Shown here: positions 1 to 8,245 of the stretch, one piece after another
How the letters are laid out: each line of letters begins with the position of its first letter
Position numbering within the stretch: position 1 is the stretch's first letter
Assembly (NCBI RefSeq): GCF_017743735.1
Contig: NZ_JAGHRO010000001.1
Location: 496,001-560,000, forward strand
Direction of reading: 5' to 3'
Length of the DNA: 64,000 nucleotides
Origin: Shimia sp. R9_2
GTDB lineage: Bacteria; Pseudomonadota; Alphaproteobacteria; Rhodobacterales; Rhodobacteraceae
Made by a program: the position numbers and the translations under genes
The notes under the pieces: generated by a model
Seen by the model: the letters and a program-made list of their open reading frames with translations, nothing else
The model's database searches: none
What the model was told of the DNA's origin: nothing

Positions 1-2
1 CC

Positions 3-53
3 GTTTTCCGGGTGAAAAGCGGTCGAGGGGACCGGATTGACCGGCGTAAGTGA
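3..53 (+). CDS. Possible C-terminal end of an upstream gene (partial)
   Basis: An open frame enters from the left edge and stops with TGA at 51-53. Its last codon overlaps the GTG at 50-52, giving the GTGA overlap typical of translationally coupled genes. The visible 16 residues are basic and hydrophilic (ending DRRK) and identify no family. The only support is the overlap geometry, so this is a weak call; if real, the ABC protein that follows belongs to an operon that begins outside the window. Confidence 0.3.
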   Translation, partial: VFRVKSGRGDRIDRRK

Positions 54-1777
54 ACTGTGTGAGCATCAAAGCCAAGACCAATACCGCGTCTCAGACGGCG
101 GAACCTGATGGAGCCTTTGCCCGTCGCCTTGAGGTCGTGAGCTTTCTATTGGATGCGGGTGCTGGCATGCGCGATCCCATTGTCTTTCTCACGCTGATAT
201 CCGGATTGAGCCGCGCTGGGATGATCTTTGCGATCAATGAAACCGCGCAGCGCTATAGCGAAGGACCTGGATGGTCGGTCGCGATGCTACTGATCTGTGC
301 CGCGGCGATGGTGGTATCGGGCTATTTTCAGAAGGTCCGCGCCTTTACCCTCATCACCCGGATTGAAGCGCAGATGCGCAATCGGCTTTCCGCACTTTTG
401 CTGCGTGCCAACATCGATTTTCTGATCTCGCGCCGCCATGGCAAAGTCTATGGTGCGATGACGGCAGAGGTGAACCAGCTTGCGCAGGCGGTGATCCATC
501 TGGTGGAGGCCATTGGGGCAGCATTGGTTTTGCTGTTTGCCATCCCGTATCTGTTTTATGTGAGCTGGATTGCTGGCGTCGCGGCCGTGGCGGCGATTGG
601 TTTGGGGGGCATCGGCTTTGCCCTGATGGATGGCCCTGCAAGGCGCTGGGCGATCAAGGCCTCAGAGTCCTTTGCGGCGTATTGCGACCGTGTGACGGAT
701 ATGCTGAGCGGCTGGAAGGAACTGCGCTTGCGTGGCAGCCGCCGCGATGCGCTGGAGGGTGAAACCAAAGCCGTGATCGCAGCGCAGGTGGCTCACAAGA
801 TGCGCTCAGAGCGCTTGTTTGCTGCGAGCACCGGTGGTGGGCAACTGGCTGTCGCGCTGCTCATGTGTTTTGTGGTGATCATTTTGCCGATGCTCTCTGG
901 CGGCGATGCGATCGTGATGTTTCAGGTGCTGACCATCATCTTCTTGGTCAATGGCCCGACCGAACTCGTTTTCAACACTCTGCCGATTTTGAGCCGCGCG
1001 GAGGCGAGCTACTACAAGATCAAAGGGGTCGAGGCCGAATTGGCTGAGGCGCAGAGCCAGGCGCTGCATGCGGTGTCCAAACCATTGGACCGGTTTGACA
1101 GTATTGCGCTGCGCGGTGTGGAGGCCAATGTCGGTGAAATCGGGCGAGCGGATGTGACGCCGTTTCACCTTGGGCCGATTGATCTGACGTTTCACCCCGG
1201 GGAGACGGTGTTCATCTGCGGGGGCAATGGCTCGGGCAAAACCACTTTGCTGTCTTTGATCACGGGCATGCGCCATCCGGAAACAGGAGACATCCTGCTC
1301 AATGGTGCGCCACTGACGGATGACACGACCGCAATGTATCGCGAGCTGTTTTCTGCGGTCTTTGCGCAGTTCCATCTGTTTGAACATGCCTATGGCATGC
1401 CGGAAACGGAGTTGGCTGCCTTGGAAAGCCGGATTGCGCAGCTTGGGCTGGCAGAGCGGGTTCAGTTGTTAGGGGATAAGTTCTCCAACACTTCGCTCTC
1501 TGCAGGGCAGAGCCGCCGCCTCGCACTGGCAGTGGCCCTTGCAGAGCAAAGGCCGATCATTGTGCTGGATGAGTTTGCTGCGGATCAGGATCCGGCCAAT
1601 CGCGCGTTTTTCTATGATGTGCTGATGCCGGAGCTGTCAGCATCTGGTCGGTTGGTGCTGGCGGTGACACATGATGATCATCAATTTGGCAAATGTGATC
1701 GCTTGATCAAAATGGAGGCGGGGCGCATCGTGTCGGACGAGCGCATGCGCGCACGTAAAGAGGCTTTGGGCAGATGA
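50..1777 (+). CDS. Cyclic peptide export-type ABC transporter (fused membrane and ATPase domains)
   Basis: A 575-residue half-transporter with an N-terminal membrane domain of about six helices (roughly residues 35-320) and a C-terminal nucleotide-binding domain. Visible motifs are Walker A GGNGSGKTT, the signature LSAGQSRRLALAVAL and Walker B IIVLDEFAADQDP. The signature carries SAGQ rather than SGGQ, and the overall layout matches the PvdE/SyrD-type cyclic peptide exporter family, whose members move siderophore or lipopeptide precursors from cytoplasm to periplasm. The substrate is unknown. The start is GTG, overlapping a preceding stop; a second GTG lies 9 nt on. Its stop overlaps the next gene by ATGA, so the two are probably made together and may work together. 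Confidence 0.8.
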   Translation: MNCVSIKAKTNTASQTAEPDGAFARRLEVVSFLLDAGAGMRDPIVFLTLISGLSRAGMIFAINETAQRYSEGPGWSVAMLLICAAAMVVSGYFQKVRAFTLITRIEAQMRNRLSALLLRANIDFLISRRHGKVYGAMTAEVNQLAQAVIHLVEAIGAALVLLFAIPYLFYVSWIAGVAAVAAIGLGGIGFALMDGPARRWAIKASESFAAYCDRVTDMLSGWKELRLRGSRRDALEGETKAVIAAQVAHKMRSERLFAASTGGGQLAVALLMCFVVIILPMLSGGDAIVMFQVLTIIFLVNGPTELVFNTLPILSRAEASYYKIKGVEAELAEAQSQALHAVSKPLDRFDSIALRGVEANVGEIGRADVTPFHLGPIDLTFHPGETVFICGGNGSGKTTLLSLITGMRHPETGDILLNGAPLTDDTTAMYRELFSAVFAQFHLFEHAYGMPETELAALESRIAQLGLAERVQLLGDKFSNTSLSAGQSRRLALAVALAEQRPIIVLDEFAADQDPANRAFFYDVLMPELSASGRLVLAVTHDDHQFGKCDRLIKMEAGRIVSDERMRARKEALGR

Positions 1778-2562
1778 CCAATACGCAATGGACGCCGTTA
1801 CGCGGCACAGGATTGGCGATGTTGATTTCGCTGATCTGCACCGGGTTTGTCACGCTGGTGGTGAATGCACAGATTTACCCGGCGCGTTGGCAATACGCTC
1901 TGTTCTACCCTGAAAAGACCGCCGAGCGCCCCTATACCATCAGCGAATCCATTGGAGATCCGCGCATTGGCGAACCGTTTGCGGATTGGATGCTTTTGTG
2001 TGCGCCGATCTTGTTTGTCGGTGTGGTGCTGCTGTGTCTGCCTGCTTTGCGCGAGCTGCGGACAAGCGCGTCTGATGCCAAGATGGTGCGGCGCATCACG
2101 CTGCTGACCTGGACCCTGTTGGTTTTGCAGGCGATGGCCTGTGTGGGCCTGGTGGTTCTGAGCCAGTATCGCTTTCCGCATTTTCGCGATGAGCACATGT
2201 TGGGCAGCTATCTGTTCTTCTTCAGCCAAGCCCTGGTGGTGGTGTGTGGCGAGTTTCTGTCGCGCAGCTATGCGCAGCTGGGCGCAGAAGGCCGCGTTTT
2301 GACCCCGCGCTACGCGGCTTGGCGGCGCGCCTATGTTTGGGTGCCGATCGCGCTGGGTATTAGCTATCTGGTTTTCTTCCTAGGCAAAGGACATGCGCCG
2401 GAGGGACTGCGCTACGAGGTCTATTATGTTTACACAGGGCTTGAGCTTTTGTTGCTTTCCTCGTTCTTGCTCTACCTCATGACCTTTGCGCCTGACATGT
2501 GGCGGACATGGCGTGTGAGCCGAAGCGGCGCCTATGTTTCAGCAGAGTCTTCAGCATCCTGA
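1774..2562 (+). CDS. Conserved-type membrane protein, possibly Frag1/DRAM/Sfk1-like
   Basis: A 262-residue protein with about six hydrophobic helices. The first helix is followed by an extracytoplasmic segment containing PYTISESIGDPRIGEPF, then helix pairs, with a conserved-looking histidine (FRDEHMLGSYLFFF) before the fifth helix. The helix count and the IS-x-x-G-x-x-x-x-E loop recall the Frag1/DRAM/Sfk1 family, but this is a weak resemblance judged by eye. It starts within the stop codon of the ABC gene (ATGA). It converges with the CDP-alcohol phosphatidyltransferase gene, and the two coding regions overlap tail to tail by 31 nt, leaving no room for a separate terminator. Confidence 0.65.
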   Translation: MTNTQWTPLRGTGLAMLISLICTGFVTLVVNAQIYPARWQYALFYPEKTAERPYTISESIGDPRIGEPFADWMLLCAPILFVGVVLLCLPALRELRTSASDAKMVRRITLLTWTLLVLQAMACVGLVVLSQYRFPHFRDEHMLGSYLFFFSQALVVVCGEFLSRSYAQLGAEGRVLTPRYAAWRRAYVWVPIALGISYLVFFLGKGHAPEGLRYEVYYVYTGLELLLLSSFLLYLMTFAPDMWRTWRVSRSGAYVSAESSAS

Positions 2563-3149
2563 GCACGCAGCATTTGCGTGGCGCGATGCGCGCGCTGCAG
2601 GGCGGTAAAATGCGACAGGAGCGCAAAGCCGCCCAACCCCCAGATCACCGCCCAGTTGCCAAGTGCGCCTGCGATCAGGAGCATGGCGCAGAGGTAGATC
2701 ACGCGCTCCATCCGCTCAAAGAAATCAGGCCAGTCCGTGTTGGATACTGGAATTTCGATGGCTGTGCGCGCCTTTGCGTAAGAGGTGATCACCGAGCCTG
2801 AGAAACAAGCCAGTGCGAGTGGCCAAGCGTCGTGCATGTGGGCCAGAGTGGCCAGCACAACAAGCTCTTGGTAGCGGTCCACCATGGCGTCAAAATAGCC
2901 CCCCGCTTTGGTGGACAATCCGCGTCGGCGGGCAACCGCGCCATCCAATGCGTCAAAGACAAACGCCAGAATGAGAGTGAGGCCGTATGCCACGGGTGAG
3001 CCGTGCCAGAGGTAAGCCAGTGAGACCGCAATCACGAGCAGCAGGCCAATGAATGTCACCTGATTTGGCGTCAGCTTGGCTTTCACCAAAGGCGTGGCCA
3101 TGGCCTCCCACAGCGGGTCGATTGTCGATTTCATGAGCCCGTCGATCAT
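2532..3149 (-). CDS. CDP-alcohol phosphatidyltransferase family protein
   Basis: A 205-residue integral membrane enzyme with the full family signature D-x2-D-G-x2-A-R-x8-G-x3-D-x3-D at about residues 66-91 (DALDGAVARR through FDAMVD), with all four metal-binding aspartates present. The family transfers a phospho-alcohol from a CDP-activated donor, as in phosphatidylglycerophosphate, phosphatidylserine or phosphatidylinositol-phosphate synthesis. It is the last gene of an operon that also encodes inositol-3-phosphate synthase and a CdsA-like enzyme, so inositol phosphate is the obvious candidate acceptor, but the sequence alone does not settle this. The ATG at 3149 is chosen because AAGGA lies just upstream, 10 nt after the kinase stop; a longer open frame upstream lies inside the kinase gene. 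Confidence 0.85.
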   Translation of the reverse strand: MIDGLMKSTIDPLWEAMATPLVKAKLTPNQVTFIGLLLVIAVSLAYLWHGSPVAYGLTLILAFVFDALDGAVARRRGLSTKAGGYFDAMVDRYQELVVLATLAHMHDAWPLALACFSGSVITSYAKARTAIEIPVSNTDWPDFFERMERVIYLCAMLLIAGALGNWAVIWGLGGFALLSHFTALQRAHRATQMLRAQDAEDSAET

Positions 3150-3159
3150 GATGTGTCCT

Positions 3160-4680
3160 TCAGGTGTAGCTGCGGATGAGGCGGCGGCGGATTTTGTCCA
3201 ATTTCTCGGCGCGCGCGGCCAGGGCGTCTGCGCGATCCGGGTTTGGCGAGTAGAAAGCTGAGCTGCGCAATTTGAGTGTGGCAGCGGCATCGGTCACCGT
3301 AGGTGCCCAGCCCATAGATGGCGCCGCCAGCGTGGCCGTGCCCAACATGCCGGCGTGGCGTGCGCTGCACACGCGGATGTCGCGGTTTAGCGCGTCGGCG
3401 AGTGTCTGGGCAAAAATCGGGTTGGCGGCCACACCGCCCACAATGGACAGCGCCCCGGAAGTTTGAACACCTTTTTCGCGCTGCACCTTGGACATGGCCC
3501 ACCGCAGGTTCAGCGCAACACCCTCGATGGCGGCGCGGCGCATCGCGGCGCTGTCGTGGTGCAGGCTGAGCCCGTGGAAAGTGCCGCGCAGGCTGTCATT
3601 GTCGACCGGCACGCGCTCTCCGGCGAGCCAAGGCAGGAAGAAAGGATCGTCGGCTTGTGGCGCTCCGATGTCATCAAAGCCGGTATCAACCGCGCCGCCG
3701 CCGGTGACGCCGCAGACCCAATCAAGGGCGGAGCCTGCGTTTTCTTGACTGGCGATCAACAGAGGGCGGAAGTCGAGGCCGGTTGTTACTGTGGCGTAGG
3801 AATGCGGCACGCTCAGGCGGCGGTTGGGGAAGAAGCCTGCGATCCAGGCCGATGTGGCGATGGAAATATGCAGAGCGCCATCCGCAACTTCGCCAGATCC
3901 AAGAGCTGAGGCCATCACATCAGATGTGCCGCCAAGCACCTGTACCTCCGGTGGCAAGCCGAGTTCTGCCGCGGCCTGCGCGGTGAGCGGACCCACAACG
4001 GCATCTGCTTGGGTGATCGGGGCGAGCTTGCTGCGATCGATGCCAGTGAGCGCGCAGAGCGTATCGGACCAGCCTTCACGGCCTTGTCGGGTGTCCATCA
4101 CCCAGCTCAGGTTGGCGCTTTCGGGGCTGGTGGTGAACTCGCCTGTGGCACGATGGATGAGCCAGTCTTTTACGTCCAGCATCCAACGGGTGCGGGCGTA
4201 AATTTCCGGTTCCTGTTGCATGACCCAGAGCATTTTTGCGGTGGGGTCCATGCCGTTTTTGGCGGGAGCACCATTGGCGATGCGCAGCCATTTTGCCAGT
4301 CGCGGGATGTTGTAGCCAAGCACCTCGGGGAAGCCACCGATGAGTTTTTGACCCAAAGGGGCTGCGCGTTTGTCGAGCCATGTGAGGCATGGGCGCAGCG
4401 GGGTGCCATTCACATCACAGCAAATCAGGCCGAGAAGCTGGGAGGAAAACACAAGCGCTGACGCGCGTTTGGAGAGATCAGGCACGTCACGCCGAAGAGC
4501 GGCGAGTGCATGCGCAAGAGCGCCCCACCAATCTTCAGGCGTTTGTTCTGCCACTCCACCGGAGGCCAACGAGAGCGGATAGGTTTCTGTAACGCGTGCG
4601 AGCACGGTGAGGGAGCTATCCACCACACCGACTTTTACGCCGGAGGTGCCGAAATCTGCCGAAATAACCAGATCGCCCAT
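3160..4680 (-). CDS. FGGY-family carbohydrate kinase
   Basis: A 506-residue actin-fold sugar kinase. The N-terminal phosphate-1 motif is DFGTSGVKVG near residue 9, a mid-protein ATP-binding stretch includes LGGTSDVMASALGSG, and the adenosine motif is SIVGGVAANPIFAQ. The length matches xylulokinase/glycerol kinase relatives (about 480-520 aa). Members phosphorylate sugars and polyols such as xylulose, ribulose, glycerol or erythritol; the substrate here cannot be read from the sequence. Sitting between a glycosyltransferase and a CDP-alcohol transferase in a lipid operon, it may supply a phosphorylated polyol for a head group (inference). The ATG at 4680 is preferred to an upstream GTG/ATG extension because the family motif starts about 8 residues after it. 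Confidence 0.85.
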   Translation of the reverse strand: MGDLVISADFGTSGVKVGVVDSSLTVLARVTETYPLSLASGGVAEQTPEDWWGALAHALAALRRDVPDLSKRASALVFSSQLLGLICCDVNGTPLRPCLTWLDKRAAPLGQKLIGGFPEVLGYNIPRLAKWLRIANGAPAKNGMDPTAKMLWVMQQEPEIYARTRWMLDVKDWLIHRATGEFTTSPESANLSWVMDTRQGREGWSDTLCALTGIDRSKLAPITQADAVVGPLTAQAAAELGLPPEVQVLGGTSDVMASALGSGEVADGALHISIATSAWIAGFFPNRRLSVPHSYATVTTGLDFRPLLIASQENAGSALDWVCGVTGGGAVDTGFDDIGAPQADDPFFLPWLAGERVPVDNDSLRGTFHGLSLHHDSAAMRRAAIEGVALNLRWAMSKVQREKGVQTSGALSIVGGVAANPIFAQTLADALNRDIRVCSARHAGMLGTATLAAPSMGWAPTVTDAAATLKLRSSAFYSPNPDRADALAARAEKLDKIRRRLIRSYT

Positions 4681-4802
4681 AGTCGCTCTCACATGCCTCA
4701 AAGTCTTTTAACCTGTGTTGTCCCAGTCGTCTCAGAAGACTTCGTCGAAGGGACGGGAATGGGTCTGTCATGCTCCGGAATACTTGGCAAGTTCAGGTTG
4801 CG

Positions 4803-5927
4803 TTAGCGGCGCTGTCGCATGGCGACTTGGAGGAGCGTGATGTAATCTTGCCCGACGGTCGCGACGTCAAAACGATGTGCGTGGTCTGTTGCCCAGCTCT
4901 GAAGTGTCGTGCGCTTGGGGGCATCGGTGGCCAGTGTCTTGATCTTATCAGCGAGCGCTTGGGCATCTCCGGGTGGCACAAGAAGATCTTTGCCCCGGCC
5001 GGTCATAACGGTGCGGAAGCCTTCGTTGTCCGCGGCGACAGGGAGCGCGCCAGCGGCCATGGCCTCAATCAACACAAGTCCAAAGCTCTCTCCGTGCAAG
5101 GCAGGTGCTGCGAAGATATCTGCGCTGGCGATCAGGGCGCGGGCCTCGGCATTGTTGGGGGCAGGTTGGAACGACAAGTTGTGCAGGTGGTGCCGTTGCG
5201 CATAGGCGCGCAGGCTGTCTTCTTCATCTCCGGCGCCGGCGATGATCAACTCAGCATTGGGCAGTTGGTTTTGCAGTTCCCGCCAGGCCTGAAGCAGGAC
5301 GGAAACACCTTTGCGTGCTTCAAGGCGGCCCATGTAGACAACCCGAAATGTTTCAGAGGGTTTGGTTGCCTTTGCTGCTGCGCGCCAAGAAGAGAGATCT
5401 ATGGCGGGTGGCAAGATCAACGGCAGTGGGTTTGCTTTGTCGGCTTTCCATTGCGCGTAAGGAGCCTCGGACGGCACAACGATGCGGTTGATCCGGCGGT
5501 TGAAATAACGTCCCACACGCCGCAGCGCCCAAGACATGGGGTCAAAGCTCTCACTCTCCGGCAGGGTTGCATGGAACGTGGCGATGGCGGGCAGCTTCAG
5601 TGCGCGCCAAATCTGCCATGGTAGCAGCGGAGTCCAAGGGGTGTGCATGTGCACGACCTCCGCGCCCCAGCCCCGCAGCTCTGCAACAGCCTGTGCGCGT
5701 TGGAGGCGGGTGGCGCGGCTGACCTCAAAGGCGGTGCCATGGATTGCGAAGGGCCGGGCGGTGCCAACTGTCATCAGGCCTTCTTCCGCATGATTTGGTT
5801 GGCCGGGTGGGGCGACAATGCGCACCTCATGGCCTTGGCTGCGCAACCAAGCCGAAAGGTCGCGCACGTGGGATTGCACCCCGCCGGGGCGGTCCATCGC
5901 GTAGGGGGTGAGCTGCACAATTTTCAC
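4803..5927 (-). CDS. GT4-family glycosyltransferase
   Basis: A 374-residue GT-B glycosyltransferase. The N-terminal acceptor-side motif is MDRPGGVQSHVRDLSAWL, the glycine-rich GGVQSH loop being typical of GT4 enzymes related to PimA/PimB-type mannosyltransferases. The C-terminal donor site has GRLEARKGVSVLLQAW and the E-x7-E element ESFGLVLIEAMAAGALPVAADNEG. The start is GTG within a GTGA overlap with the LptG-like gene. In an operon that makes an inositol-phosphate precursor, glycosylation of an inositol- or ceramide-based lipid on the cytoplasmic face is a reasonable inference. A 122-nt gap separates it from the kinase gene, the widest gap in the operon. Confidence 0.85.
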   Translation of the reverse strand: MKIVQLTPYAMDRPGGVQSHVRDLSAWLRSQGHEVRIVAPPGQPNHAEEGLMTVGTARPFAIHGTAFEVSRATRLQRAQAVAELRGWGAEVVHMHTPWTPLLPWQIWRALKLPAIATFHATLPESESFDPMSWALRRVGRYFNRRINRIVVPSEAPYAQWKADKANPLPLILPPAIDLSSWRAAAKATKPSETFRVVYMGRLEARKGVSVLLQAWRELQNQLPNAELIIAGAGDEEDSLRAYAQRHHLHNLSFQPAPNNAEARALIASADIFAAPALHGESFGLVLIEAMAAGALPVAADNEGFRTVMTGRGKDLLVPPGDAQALADKIKTLATDAPKRTTLQSWATDHAHRFDVATVGQDYITLLQVAMRQRR

Positions 5928-7072
5928 GATGCGACCTTAGGGGAGTTCTTGAAACGGATTGTGGGTAAGTAACCGGCGAGCCGAAGTTGCAGGACGATAG
6001 CGAGACCAAGTGCGAAGGCGGCGGGCAGAGAGGCAGCAAGCATTGGGTGCAAAACACCGTGAATGCCGAGCGCCCAGAAGACTTTGACGGAAACCACGGA
6101 GAGATAGCCCACGGCGGCCAGCGCCAGAAGCAGGAAAGGGGACAGGCGGCGCCCGACCGCGCCCTGACCGGCCAAGCTTACGCCAAGAAAGGCGAAGATC
6201 ACGGGCAGAAAAATCGCAACTTTGCGCACCGCAAGAGCGGTTGCGGCATCAGAGGCCGCCGCGCTTTCTGGTGCTGAAGCGATGGCGCGCAGGGAGGCGT
6301 TGGGGAGATAGTAGGCGTCTACCCCGAACCAGCGGACGGTTTCGGGGTCCAGTTCAAAGGGCATATCAAGGCGCGGTTCCAATTTGGGGGTAGCGGCGTT
6401 TTTGACGTCCCAGTAAGTGACCTGCTCAAAGGTCCATATACCTTCGCGAAAGCTGGGGTGCGCAGCGTTGGCGTGAAGAACATGGCTGAGTTGCGGCTCT
6501 GATAATCCCTCAAACAGCATCACGTCGCTCAGATGGGCGGCGTCGCCCCGGGTGAACGTGGCCCGCAGCGCGCGATTGTCCGCGACCACCCATTGGGTGC
6601 CCAACTCATTGTTGTGGTAACGCTTGCCATAGTCGCCAAGATTGGCGGCCACCTGTCGGGACACCGCTTCTGGGCGCAGCCAGTTTTCTCCGGCCATTTG
6701 AACAAGACCCAGCAGCAGGCCGGAAATCAACAGCGCAGAAATCCGGAAACTTGGTCCAGCACCGGAGGCTGCGAGGATCACATCGTCCTGTCGTTGGTGG
6801 CGCAGCAGTGTTACGACAAAGCCGCCTGCAAGGCATGCCATGGTGAGCAGACGGGTGATGATGTCGACGCTGCGATAGCCAATATAGGGAAACAGGACCG
6901 ACCAAAGTGGGGCATCAGTGGCTGCGGCCTGCGTCTGAACAGAGCCAAGCCATTTCGCGAGATCAATGGCCAAGGCCACCACAAGCAGGGTGAACATCAT
7001 GAAGCCGATGGCAGCGAGATCCCCGCGCACCATGGCGCGTACCGCAAGCCCTGTGTGCCGGTGCCCAATCAT
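5924..7072 (-). CDS. LptG-like permease of an LptF/LptG pair
   Basis: A 382-residue member of the LptF/LptG (YjgP/YjgQ) family, with about three N-terminal helices, a periplasmic beta-rich domain (roughly residues 125-260) and three C-terminal helices. In the known Lpt machine these subunits with LptB extract LPS from the inner membrane and pass it to LptC/LptA. Its ATG overlaps the LptF stop as ATGA, with GGAGGTG a few bases upstream. No lptB, lptC or lptA gene is in the window, so the ATPase would have to come from elsewhere. Position inside a sphingolipid/inositol operon rather than beside lptD suggests a specialised paralogue that exports this operon's product (inference). Confidence 0.8.
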   Translation of the reverse strand: MIGHRHTGLAVRAMVRGDLAAIGFMMFTLLVVALAIDLAKWLGSVQTQAAATDAPLWSVLFPYIGYRSVDIITRLLTMACLAGGFVVTLLRHQRQDDVILAASGAGPSFRISALLISGLLLGLVQMAGENWLRPEAVSRQVAANLGDYGKRYHNNELGTQWVVADNRALRATFTRGDAAHLSDVMLFEGLSEPQLSHVLHANAAHPSFREGIWTFEQVTYWDVKNAATPKLEPRLDMPFELDPETVRWFGVDAYYLPNASLRAIASAPESAAASDAATALAVRKVAIFLPVIFAFLGVSLAGQGAVGRRLSPFLLLALAAVGYLSVVSVKVFWALGIHGVLHPMLAASLPAAFALGLAIVLQLRLAGYLPTIRFKNSPKVAS

Positions 7073-8205
7073 CGGCGCACCTCCGGTTTCATGAGGGCTT
7101 CTCCCTGCCAAATCAGATAGGCCAGCGGTGGCCCCAGATAGAGCAGGGCGGCGGCGGCACAGATCAGAATTGTAGGCAGGCTGGATGCGAGCCCAGAGAG
7201 GATCGCGCCGCTGGCGACATCGCTGCTCATCATGATGAGCGCGGCCAGAGGTAGGGCGGCAAAACGCAGTGGGCCGCCCCCTCCCGCCACCAGTGCCGCC
7301 AAGGCCAGCAGTCCGGCCATGGGTACCATAAGCGCGCGCGACAGCAGGCGGGTGATCTGGCCGGTTTCGCTGTCTGAAAGGCTGAGAAGCCGTTCAGCCG
7401 CGCTGCGTTCGGTGTCGGTTTCCGGCAGCGCATCGGACATGGAGAATGCAAAATCCGCGGATTTGGTGGCGAAGCTGTTGAGCGGCCTGGGTGTCAGATC
7501 TGGTGACGGGTAGAGGCCTTCAAGCACGTTGAGCTGTTGCAGCTGGATTTTATGGGTGTCGGAGACTTCGGGGTCGGTGACATGCCAGTTTTCTGAATTT
7601 GCTGCACGCCAACCTCCGTTGATATCGGGCTGAAACACAAACAGATGGCCCCGTTCTTCGGCGCGCTCAGACGATGTGTTTGGCGGGGTGGCAATAAAGG
7701 TTGTGTCACGCAGGGTTTGCAGGGTGGTTTCGTTGCCGCCTTCCTGAATGCGCGTGAGGACAAACTCCTTTTGCAGCTCAATCAGCGCCAGCCGCTCGCC
7801 AAATTTGGCGCTGGGCAGGATCAGACCTGCGTTGGCAAAGCTGAGCGCGCCGCCGATGAGGCCAAAGGCTAGCACAAAACTCACCACCCGCCCCCAATGC
7901 ACACCGGCGGTTGCAAGGATCATCAATTCGCCCCGGTTGCGGGCATCCTGCGTGGCAAAATACGTGGCGATTAGCAGGCTCATGGCAAGCGCGAGGTCGA
8001 TGATTTCCGGAACCTTGAAGCCCAGAAGATGTGCCACATCCACAGGACCGCCACCGAGGCGCAGGGCGTGTTCCATCAATGTGGTGAAGCTCTCGGCAAG
8101 AAAGATCGCCTCGATCACGAGCAACAGAAGCAAAAGCCGCAAAAAAAGCGGTTTGCCCAGCACACGCAGCACCGGAAGGCGCAGGAAGGTTCCCAATCGG
8201 CTCAT
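7069..8205 (-). CDS. LptF-like permease of an LptF/LptG pair
   Basis: A 378-residue partner of the preceding protein with the same architecture: N-terminal helices including a long hydrophobic stretch (LFLRLLLLLLVIEAIFLAE), a coupling-helix region around ATQDARNRGELMILATAGVHW, a central periplasmic domain and three C-terminal helices. The GELMILATAGV segment corresponds to the LptF/G cytoplasmic loop that contacts LptB. The ATG at 8205 is chosen over an upstream start that would run back through the CdsA-like gene; its ribosome binding site is weak (GGTGAC), so coupling to the upstream gene 40 nt away is likely. Confidence 0.8.
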   Translation of the reverse strand: MSRLGTFLRLPVLRVLGKPLFLRLLLLLLVIEAIFLAESFTTLMEHALRLGGGPVDVAHLLGFKVPEIIDLALAMSLLIATYFATQDARNRGELMILATAGVHWGRVVSFVLAFGLIGGALSFANAGLILPSAKFGERLALIELQKEFVLTRIQEGGNETTLQTLRDTTFIATPPNTSSERAEERGHLFVFQPDINGGWRAANSENWHVTDPEVSDTHKIQLQQLNVLEGLYPSPDLTPRPLNSFATKSADFAFSMSDALPETDTERSAAERLLSLSDSETGQITRLLSRALMVPMAGLLALAALVAGGGGPLRFAALPLAALIMMSSDVASGAILSGLASSLPTILICAAAALLYLGPPLAYLIWQGEALMKPEVRR

Positions 8206-8245
8206 GGGCGGAGTGTCACCATGTGTCGCGCCGCTGGCAAGACGC

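Noticed and set aside
4770-5624. 284-codon open frame on the plus strand
   Set aside because: Antisense to the GT4 gene; no motif or ribosome binding site.
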